From: Chitinophagaceae bacterium
GTDB lineage: Bacteria; Bacteroidota; Bacteroidia; Chitinophagales; Chitinophagaceae
Direction: 5' to 3'
Length of the DNA: 5,279 nt
Assembly: GCA_025963615.1 (NCBI GenBank)
Contig: JAOQAL010000815.1
Location: 1-5,279, forward strand
The notes beneath the pieces were generated by a model that saw only the letters and a program-made list of their open reading frames with translations, was not told the origin of the DNA and did not search any database. Shown piece by piece: positions 1 to 5,279 of the stretch; positions within the stretch are counted from its first letter, which is position 1; each line of letters begins with the position of its first letter. Both the position numbers and the translations under genes were made by a program.

Positions 1-547
1 CATTGGCGCCATCCCACCAGAATTCAAAGAAAGGGCCGTAGCGTGTAATCAACTCCGTCATCGTGTTTACATATACATCATTGTATTCGGCAGTCCCATA
101 TTTCGGATGATTCCTGTCCCACGGCGACAAGTAAACGCCAAACTTCAATCCATACTCCTTACAAGCTTTTTGCAGCTCCCCCACTACATCGCCTTTCCCA
201 TTCTTCCATTTGCTTTCTCTCACGGTATGCGTAGAATATTTACTGGGCCATAAACAAAACCCATCATGATGTTTGGCCGTAATAATAATTCCTTTAGCGC
301 CTGACTGTTTCGCGATCCTTGCCCATTGCCGGCAATCCAATGCCGTAGGATTAAAAATGTCTTCCGGTTCGTCACCATGTCCCCATTCTTTATCGGTAAA
401 TGTATTAGGGCCAAAATGAATGAACCAATAAAATTCCATTTCATGCCAGGCCAGTTGTTGTTTGCTTGGCAACGGAGTTTTTTTCTGCTGCGCAGAAGAA
501 ATAAAAAATAGAAGCGGCAGGAAACAGATTGAAAGAGTTTTTTTCAT
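1..547 (-). CDS. GH29 alpha-L-fucosidase, N-terminal part (3' end outside window)
   Basis: Exported glycosidase expected to release alpha-L-fucose from glycans by the retaining mechanism of family GH29. The 182 visible residues start at ATG (547-545). They open with a Sec signal peptide: KK n-region, hydrophobic stretch to about residue 18, likely cut at SSA19|Q20. The catalytic (beta/alpha)8 barrel follows. Family landmarks visible are FIHFGPNTF with H44, the KEWG segment (E54-W55), the fucose-binding pair H93-H94 in AKHHDGF, and FWWDGAN, where D179 matches the GH29 nucleophile. The general acid/base and any C-terminal domains lie beyond base 1. The FGPNTFT-x-KEWG style is more like the GH29-B (alpha-1,3/1,4-specific) branch than GH29-A; this is an inference. 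The start is 29 bp downstream of the phosphoesterase stop, suggesting co-transcription. The leader is AT-rich with no Shine-Dalgarno. Family assignment is very secure; linkage specificity is not. Confidence 0.95.
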   Translation of the reverse strand, partial: MKKTLSICFLPLLFFISSAQQKKTPLPSKQQLAWHEMEFYWFIHFGPNTFTDKEWGHGDEPEDIFNPTALDCRQWARIAKQSGAKGIIITAKHHDGFCLWPSKYSTHTVRESKWKNGKGDVVGELQKACKEYGLKFGVYLSPWDRNHPKYGTAEYNDVYVNTMTELITRYGPFFEFWWDGAN

Positions 548-576
548 ACTCAAATATTAGCATTTCTTATTTAAAA

Positions 577-1404
577 TTATGACTGACCGATGGCGGTCTC
601 ATTTATTTTTTCAATTGGGTTCATTACATATGTCAATACGGAATTATCTTTTAGTATTTCCACTACCCGGAATCCCCGGTAGGAAGTTCCCCAACTACCC
701 CCAAAATGAGCATCAAATACAAAAGGAATGTTGTTTTTCATTTTTATTCCATCCTGGTCATGATCGTGGCCATTAAAGACAGCCCTCACATTCTTATATT
801 TTGCAAATAACTCAAATAATTCCGGGCAATCAACTGCATTACCGGTTTGCTTTCCCGGATTAATATGTATAAAAATAAAAACATTCTGTTGGCTCTTGTA
901 TTCTTCCAGTTTTTGACTAAACCATTTTATATCCGGACACAAATATTCTCCTTTCTCATTGGAAGTAGTGCCAATAAGAAATGCATCTTTGTCATGCGTA
1001 AAGTCATAATTCACCGGCATGCTCCAGATAGCCTGCCATTCCTCAGCCGTTACATGGTCATGGTTTCCCTGACTTACGTAATATTTCATGTGTAGGTTAT
1101 CCAAGGCTTTTTTTGCGGCAGGGTAGAAACTCTTGTCATTGTGAATAACATCACCATTTATAACACAAAAAGAAAATGCATTCTTACCATGCTCCTCATT
1201 AATTCGTGAAACCGCGGTAGCGAAATAATTTTCATAATCTGTATTTGGTTCACCATAATGTCCATCCGATGCTACCACGAACCGCAATTTCACTTTTTTC
1301 CTCTCTCCTTCCGTCAGCAAAAAATTCTGCGCTTTTACAATCTTACCGTTCGCCAGCAACAGAAAAGCAGGTGCCGCCAGCCGGATAAATTCTTTTCTTT
1401 TCAT
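577..1404 (-). CDS. Exported calcineurin-like metallophosphoesterase
   Basis: Metal-dependent phosphoesterase of the calcineurin-like superfamily, 275 residues with ATG start and TAA stop. The whole metal-binding signature is present in order: D47-x-H49 (ASDGH), G84-D85 (NGDVIHND), G113-N114-H115-D116, H180 (FIHINPG) and G212-H213-D214-H215. A dinuclear active centre should therefore be intact. The N-terminus (MKRKEFIRLAAPAFLLLANG) is a signal sequence. Its RKEFI core resembles a weakened twin-arginine motif, so export by Tat rather than Sec is possible; cleavage probably falls near KA25|Q26. The substrate cannot be read from the sequence: phosphomonoester, phosphodiester or nucleotide-sugar hydrolysis are all possible in this superfamily. 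It lies between two fucosidase-type genes, 70 bp after the GH95 gene and 29 bp before the GH29 gene, which suggests a role in the same glycan or phosphate-scavenging process. No Shine-Dalgarno is seen before the ATG. Confidence 0.9.
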   Translation of the reverse strand: MKRKEFIRLAAPAFLLLANGKIVKAQNFLLTEGERKKVKLRFVVASDGHYGEPNTDYENYFATAVSRINEEHGKNAFSFCVINGDVIHNDKSFYPAAKKALDNLHMKYYVSQGNHDHVTAEEWQAIWSMPVNYDFTHDKDAFLIGTTSNEKGEYLCPDIKWFSQKLEEYKSQQNVFIFIHINPGKQTGNAVDCPELFELFAKYKNVRAVFNGHDHDQDGIKMKNNIPFVFDAHFGGSWGTSYRGFRVVEILKDNSVLTYVMNPIEKINETAIGQS

Positions 1405-1431
1405 TTGTTTATTTTTTTGGTACGAAAATCA

Positions 1432-1466
1432 GATGCTGGATGGCGGATATTGGATGCTGGTTACTG
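1432..1466. repeat. Heptamer array A (5 units, consensus GATGCTG)
   Basis: Five consecutive 7-base units on the plus strand with consensus GATGCTG. The first and fourth units are identical and the others differ by two or three bases. The array fills half of the 70-bp gap between the GH95 stop (1477-1475) and the phosphoesterase start (1404), beginning 8 bases beyond the GH95 stop. It does not fold into an obvious hairpin, so it is not a typical terminator. Confidence 0.75.
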
Positions 1467-1474
1467 GAAACGAG

Positions 1475-3736
1475 CTATTCCTGTCCATTGTTAAAAATGA
1501 TCGTTTGCCCGGGTTTAGTTTTAAATGAAATAATATCATTAGCCCCAAACTTAATATCACTTCGCTTAATTCCTTTTCCAATAAATATTTTAAACGGAAG
1601 TTTTAGCCGGCATTCGCCGCCTTTTTCTGAAACGATTTTTACGGAAACAGGAACTCCATTTTCTTTTTTTGCACTGATCAGAAAAGCGCCTTCTGCCCTT
1701 AGGCTATTGAATGAAACATTTTTCCAGTTATCGGGAACCGCAGGAAAAATTTCGAGATGGTCATTTCGTTTTTGTAATAATAACTCATGAATACCCTGGG
1801 CAAATGCGAAATTACCTTCCAGCGTAAACGGGCGATAAGTAAAGGAAGAATATTGTCCGCCTTTCTGATCGCCGTTTAAATGAAAACTGTTGATAGAACA
1901 AAAATTGGATGCAAAAATCTGTAGTTGCTTTACGGCACTATCAGCTTGGTTCGCCCTGGCATAGATGGAAGCCATCCAGCTAAAGGAATAACCACACCAT
2001 TGATCGGTTCCTTTTTCTTCCAGGTGGCGGAGGGATTTTTCAACAATTGCCTTATCTTTTTGATTGGCCATATCCATTAAACCAAATGGATAAATGGCCA
2101 TATAAGGTGAGTGGTGCCGGTGCGAGGCTTCCAGGTTTTGTCCATGGGCGACAGTCAAACCGGTTTCATTTACATCATAATCCGGCAATAAATTTAGTTG
2201 GGATTTCCATTGAGCAGTCTTTTTATTTCCTGCTTTCGCGGCTACCTCGATGCTTTCTTTATAAAAGTTTTTTATAAGTGCCAGATCATAATTTGTAAAA
2301 TGTTTAAACCAGGCATTAATTGTATTATCATTAACCTCAGGGCTCGAGCTCAAGGGCAGTTTCAATTTATGATCTTCATCCCTTTCCCGTAATATCCCCG
2401 ACAGGTATAAACCGATCGCATCCAGGTACGGATAACACCTTTCTCTCAAAAATTTTTCATCCATGGTATATTTCCATTGCCAATAAAAATGCTGGGCTAC
2501 CCAGGCAGCGGTGGTAGGTGAAACTGAATATGGCACCCATCCCCCCATGGGTTTGCCACTAATGGTGGTAACCCCCGGAACATTTAAACCATCCAGTTCG
2601 AAACATTCCTTTGTCCATCGCTTGTTTTCATCTTTTACTTTCCATAACCAGTTGGGATAAGAAGCCGTAAGATCCAGGTGATTGGATGCATAGCCAGGCC
2701 AGTAACTCAGTTGTGTATTCAGGTCGTGATGAAAATCGCCTTTCCAGGGTGGCAGGTTACCGTTATCTGCTGTCCATATAGCCTGTAAGGAAATTGGGGG
2801 TGTATTGCTTCTTGCTACGCAACCGAACTTATACATTTCTAAATAATATTGTTTTTCCAACACAGCGTCCGGCAGCGAAATGGAAGAACGCTTCCAGAAA
2901 TCAGTCCACCAGGCTAGGTGAGAATCCCAGCCCGTCGGCTCTTTCAACGATTTATTCAAATCCGGCAAAACAGCGTGTTTATTATTGGTAATGGTCCATT
3001 GACCGATAATTCGATTGGCTGAAAACTTTTGCCATTTTATCAATACTTCGTAGTAAGTGCCATTCCAGGTAGGTTGATGATACAAAATACTATTGGCCAT
3101 TTTCGTAAGAATGCCTTTTTTATATCCCAGTTTTTCAAGGCCCTGTCCTTCGACACTGTTACCGGATATACCCATTTCGCCGGAGTTATAATTTGGAATT
3201 ATTAATTCCGGAATGATGTCGGTGGAAGGTAAGTTTTCAAAGCCAAAATAACCAACCTGGTTATTTGCATGTATATAATTATTAAATACCACTCCATTTT
3301 CAAACTTAATAACACTTAAAGCTGTTTTAATATCCAGTTCATTTGAAGTTACTTTGCCAAATTTTCTTACATCAAATTCTATCGAAGCTCCCGGAATCTT
3401 AGTAGGCGCCGGATATATCTCATAGGGCACATCTCCTAATTGCTGCACCGTATCATATTCATTCTTCTTTACCTGTTCTATCACCCAGTTAAACTTTAGT
3501 TTGTTGATATCCGGCATGGGGCGGTCGTCCCAAAGATCAACCCGGTCCAATGACAATCTTACTTTATTATCCTTTTCCCATATCAATTCACCCAACCACC
3601 CATTGCCAAGCGGCATGGCTTCATCCCAGCGCTTGGCCAATGAATCGAATTTCAAATTATGCGCTGCCGTTGGTTGTGCAATTAAAGAATGACTGAAAAT
3701 AAAAATGAACGGGTAGAAAAATAATTTGCGCTTCAT
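1475..3736 (-). CDS. Exported GH95-type glycosidase (fucosidase-like)
   Basis: Secreted glycoside hydrolase of the GH95 type; known GH95 enzymes are inverting alpha-1,2-L-fucosidases and alpha-L-galactosidases. I choose ATG at 3736-3734 (753 residues). A TTG 8 codons upstream is open but would put extra residues before the MKRK n-region of a clear signal peptide, likely cut at IA20|Q21. The N-terminal beta-sandwich begins with WDEAMPLGNGWLGE, equivalent to the family's W-x-EALPIGNG-x-LG. The (alpha/alpha)6 barrel carries PPWKGDFHHDLNTQLSYWP (N340 matching the catalytic Asn), SSSPE with E467 matching the general acid, and FTLEGNF with E640 where the family normally has IDGNF. The C-terminus has PAVPDNW, as in typical GH95 (PALPDAW). 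Two positions depart from the canonical set: the usual N-x-N reads D338-L-N340, and the base-activating Asp is E640. This marks a divergent subgroup whose sugar preference may differ. Stop is TAG. Confidence 0.88.
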   Translation of the reverse strand: MKRKLFFYPFIFIFSHSLIAQPTAAHNLKFDSLAKRWDEAMPLGNGWLGELIWEKDNKVRLSLDRVDLWDDRPMPDINKLKFNWVIEQVKKNEYDTVQQLGDVPYEIYPAPTKIPGASIEFDVRKFGKVTSNELDIKTALSVIKFENGVVFNNYIHANNQVGYFGFENLPSTDIIPELIIPNYNSGEMGISGNSVEGQGLEKLGYKKGILTKMANSILYHQPTWNGTYYEVLIKWQKFSANRIIGQWTITNNKHAVLPDLNKSLKEPTGWDSHLAWWTDFWKRSSISLPDAVLEKQYYLEMYKFGCVARSNTPPISLQAIWTADNGNLPPWKGDFHHDLNTQLSYWPGYASNHLDLTASYPNWLWKVKDENKRWTKECFELDGLNVPGVTTISGKPMGGWVPYSVSPTTAAWVAQHFYWQWKYTMDEKFLRERCYPYLDAIGLYLSGILRERDEDHKLKLPLSSSPEVNDNTINAWFKHFTNYDLALIKNFYKESIEVAAKAGNKKTAQWKSQLNLLPDYDVNETGLTVAHGQNLEASHRHHSPYMAIYPFGLMDMANQKDKAIVEKSLRHLEEKGTDQWCGYSFSWMASIYARANQADSAVKQLQIFASNFCSINSFHLNGDQKGGQYSSFTYRPFTLEGNFAFAQGIHELLLQKRNDHLEIFPAVPDNWKNVSFNSLRAEGAFLISAKKENGVPVSVKIVSEKGGECRLKLPFKIFIGKGIKRSDIKFGANDIISFKTKPGQTIIFNNGQE

Positions 3737-3790
3737 GTGGAATTTCGATTTGAATTGCAAGATATACCTAAACCTGATACAACTATTGCT

Positions 3791-4645
3791 TTAAAGGGAA
3801 CTGCTATCCCATCTTTCGCCGTGTTGGAGAATTGCAAACGATTGATCAATAATTTTTGCTTCCCTGGCAAAATCATTTGGGTCAGCCGTATTAAAAACGA
3901 ACATATTGTAGTGACAGGGAATAACTATTCTGGCATTAATTGCTTTACCCAATTGTGCCGCTTCTTTTACATCCAAATTGCCGGCGACTTCGCGGACCGG
4001 ATCATTACCATTAATAGGAAGCAAGGCTACATCAACAGCAAAAGGTTTTAATAAATCAACCATTCCATCAAACCATAAGGTGTCGCCGCTATGATAGATC
4101 GTCCATCCACCAAATTGCAGGACAAAACCCATGAATTTGCAATTCCCTTTTTCGTCGCGTTCAATGCTGTTATGTTTCGCGGGAATACCATAAAACCGGA
4201 AATCCTCATTCATAATAAGCAGGTCTTTATCATTTAGCCCTGTCGGAAAGTCCCTGTTACATTGCACTCTCTCTGCGACAAATGCCCGGTTGGCTTCCGG
4301 AATGACAAACCGAATGGCTGGATTATTTTTTATAACCGGCATTAAAGTTTCTCCATCTAAATGATCGGTGTGATTATGACTGGATGTAACAATGGAAATT
4401 CCGGTTAACAAACCAGGATCAATTACCCGTTCGCTCATCCTTACATGCGGTTTATTAGTCGCCTCATATTTTTTGGTAAGAGAATCTGAAAGATAGGGAT
4501 CAATCAATACCCGCTTCCCATTCCATTGCAGTAGGTAACCGCTTTGTCCAAGCCACCATAAATGAAAATGTGTTTTATCGGAAAGATATTTATCCGCATC
4601 GCTGACTAATGCTTCGTCTCTTAATATAGCAGGAAGAAGGGGCAC
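3791..4645 (-). CDS. UlaG-like metallo-beta-lactamase-fold hydrolase
   Basis: Cytoplasmic metal-dependent hydrolase, 284 residues, no signal peptide. It carries the MBL metal site: H90-x-H92-x-D94-H95 in SSHNHTDHLDGE, a candidate H158 in PAKHNS, D188 in YHSGDT, and H245 in IPCHYN. The opening FHLWWLGQSGYLL, the YHSGD motif and the INARIVIPCHYNMF-x-x-x-ADP segment resemble L-ascorbate-6-phosphate lactonase UlaG, from memory of that family. Lactone or phosphodiester hydrolysis is therefore plausible, but the substrate is unknown. The start is GTG (4645-4643): an in-frame TAA sits directly before it and the next in-frame ATG is at residue 70, inside the fold. There is no Shine-Dalgarno, and heptamer array B begins 6 bases upstream. 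The gene ends 54 bp before the GH95 start. Co-transcription with the fucosidase genes is possible, and a role in processing a sugar lactone is speculation from context. Confidence 0.87.
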   Translation of the reverse strand: MPLLPAILRDEALVSDADKYLSDKTHFHLWWLGQSGYLLQWNGKRVLIDPYLSDSLTKKYEATNKPHVRMSERVIDPGLLTGISIVTSSHNHTDHLDGETLMPVIKNNPAIRFVIPEANRAFVAERVQCNRDFPTGLNDKDLLIMNEDFRFYGIPAKHNSIERDEKGNCKFMGFVLQFGGWTIYHSGDTLWFDGMVDLLKPFAVDVALLPINGNDPVREVAGNLDVKEAAQLGKAINARIVIPCHYNMFVFNTADPNDFAREAKIIDQSFAILQHGERWDSSSL

Positions 4646-4651
4646 TTAATT

Positions 4652-4721
4652 ATGAGTTGTAAATGGTGAATGATGAATAATGAATGGTAAATGGTGGATG
4701 GTGAATTGGGAGTCATTAGTC
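4652..4721. repeat. Heptamer array B (10 units, consensus RTGAATG)
   Basis: Ten consecutive 7-base units on the plus strand with consensus RTGAATG. The middle seven (4659-4707) are best conserved; the outer units drift to forms ending AGTT or AGTC. The array lies in the 5' leader of the MBL-fold gene, ending 6 bases before its GTG start, so it would be part of that gene's untranslated leader or its promoter region. No hairpin is evident because units are direct, not inverted. Confidence 0.8.
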
Positions 4722-4760
4722 ATGAAAAGCTGGACTAAAATCTTTTTGAATCAGCGGCCT

Positions 4761-4795
4761 GCCAACTCCAAACTACAAACTCCAAACTATAAACT
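4761..4795. repeat. Heptamer array C (5 units, minus-strand consensus AGTTTGG)
   Basis: Five consecutive 7-base units. Read on the minus strand the consensus is AGTTTGG (CCAAACT on the plus strand). It differs from arrays A and B. The first minus-strand unit overlaps the end of the methionine synthase-like gene: the codons AGT TTA TAG (Ser, Leu, stop) fall inside the array, so the repeat supplies the gene's termination codon. Confidence 0.78.
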
Positions 4796-5279
4796 TTCTC
4801 TTACTTTCTTCGCTCCCTTCACCATATTAGCCAACTTCTGCCGCGACGCCCACCTGGCTGTCTGGCTCAATCCGCAATCCGGCGCTACTGATAATTTTTC
4901 TGCCGGTACATATTTCAGGCAGCGCTTAATTCTCTCTACCACGTCGTCCACTGTTTCGATATAATAATTCTTAACGTCAATAATACCCACTGCTACATTC
5001 ATTTTTTCCGCAAACACCTTCAATAATTCTATCTCGGCGAATTCACGGTTCGCCATTTCAATATGGATTTCGTTTACTGACAGGTCCAGGAAATCAGGCA
5101 ACATCGGTTTAATGCTGCGGTAGCCGACCGGCCTTCCTTTAAAATTTCCAAAACATAAATGGGTGCTGAGATTACATTTACCAACGATTGGTTTTACCGT
5201 GCGGTTAAAAATGTCAACGAAACGCTTGGTATCTTCCTTATAAGCATAACAACTCATCGAAGGTTCATCTACAGTTATT
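4787..5279 (-). CDS. MetE-type cobalamin-independent methionine synthase domain, C-terminal part (5' end outside window)
   Basis: Zinc-dependent methyltransferase of the MetE catalytic-domain family, which transfers a methyl group to homocysteine or a related thiol to form methionine. The frame is open to the window edge and gives 163 residues; the internal ATG at 5257 is not the start because the conserved DEP motif (residues 4-6) lies upstream of it. The zinc ligands match those known in MetE: H40-x-C42 in THLCFGN, E74 in IHIEMANRE, and C135 in APDCGL. The end, ALANMV-like (KLANMVKGAKKVRE), also matches MetE C-termini, so the protein is not truncated. Whether the N-terminal domain of classical MetE exists cannot be seen. 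The HLCFGN-F-x-GRPVGYRS segment resembles short 'core' MetE proteins, whose methyl donor is less certain. Stop is TAG, inside heptamer array C. It is 141 bp upstream of the MBL-fold gene and probably a separate transcription unit. Confidence 0.88.
   Translation of the reverse strand, partial: ITVDEPSMSCYAYKEDTKRFVDIFNRTVKPIVGKCNLSTHLCFGNFKGRPVGYRSIKPMLPDFLDLSVNEIHIEMANREFAEIELLKVFAEKMNVAVGIIDVKNYYIETVDDVVERIKRCLKYVPAEKLSVAPDCGLSQTARWASRQKLANMVKGAKKVRESL

Noticed and set aside
545..547. GH29 protein as a lipoprotein via Cys8
   Set aside because: The preceding residues LSI do not form a lipobox and Cys8 falls at the start of the hydrophobic stretch; a type I cleavage after Ala19 fits better.
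1410..1494. Plus-strand open frame through array A (DAGW/DAGY-like translation)
   Set aside because: It is an artefact of the heptamer repeat and overlaps the antisense of two well-supported genes.
3737..3760. TTG start giving the GH95 protein 8 extra residues
   Set aside because: The extra residues would precede a normal MKRK-type signal peptide and there is an ATG exactly where that peptide begins.
3737..3790. Possible Bacteroidota -7/-33 promoter in the GH95 leader (TATATCTTG segment)
   Set aside because: It does not match TAnnTTTG without two or more mismatches and no properly spaced TTTG is present upstream.
4722..4760. Terminator between the MetE-like and MBL-fold genes
   Set aside because: No GC-rich inverted repeat followed by a T run was found on the minus strand in this gap.
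4761..4795. TTTG-rich array C as a set of promoter boxes
   Set aside because: TTTG recurs simply because of the repeat unit; no TAnnTTTG element with exactly two intervening bases occurs.
4680..4964. Plus-strand open frame starting in array B
   Set aside because: It runs through two repeat arrays and antisense to the conserved MetE zinc-site region; no recognisable protein features.

Overview
The window looks like chromosomal DNA of a Bacteroidota bacterium, most likely close to Chitinophagaceae. Reasons: AT-rich leaders with no Shine-Dalgarno sequence, Sec signal peptides ending in the 'A-Q' cleavage context common in that phylum, fucosidases of the kind found in its polysaccharide-degrading loci, and degenerate short-period repeats between genes. 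The taxon is inferred; no rRNA or marker gene is present. All five genes lie on the minus strand, so the window reads biologically from right to left.

Right to left: (1) 5279-4787, the C-terminal part of a MetE-type (cobalamin-independent) methionine synthase domain with a complete zinc site, cut by the window edge; (2) a 141-bp gap holding two heptamer-repeat arrays; (3) 4645-3791, a cytoplasmic UlaG-like metallo-beta-lactamase-fold hydrolase with a GTG start; (4) 3736-1475, an exported GH95-type fucosidase-like glycosidase with non-canonical residues at two catalytic positions; (5) a 70-bp gap with a third heptamer array; (6) 1404-577, an exported calcineurin-like metallophosphoesterase; (7) 547-1, the N-terminal part of an exported GH29 alpha-L-fucosidase, cut by the window edge.

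Functionally, the GH95, phosphoesterase and GH29 genes form a plausible co-transcribed set (gaps of 70 and 29 bp) for removing L-fucose or a related 6-deoxy/L-sugar from extracellular or periplasmic glycans. The MBL-fold protein lies 54 bp upstream of the set and may belong to it; it has no signal peptide and would act inside the cell. The methionine synthase-like gene is probably an unrelated housekeeping neighbour. No SusC/SusD pair, sugar kinase, isomerase or regulator is visible, so calling this a polysaccharide utilisation locus would need flanking sequence.

The most unusual DNA-level signal is three separate intergenic arrays, each with a strict 7-base period but a different consensus. 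One supplies the stop codon of the methionine synthase-like gene and another sits just upstream of the GTG start of the MBL-fold gene. I saw no CRISPR array, tRNA, rRNA, insertion sequence or convincing rho-independent terminator. No stretch over 300 bases lacks a gene.
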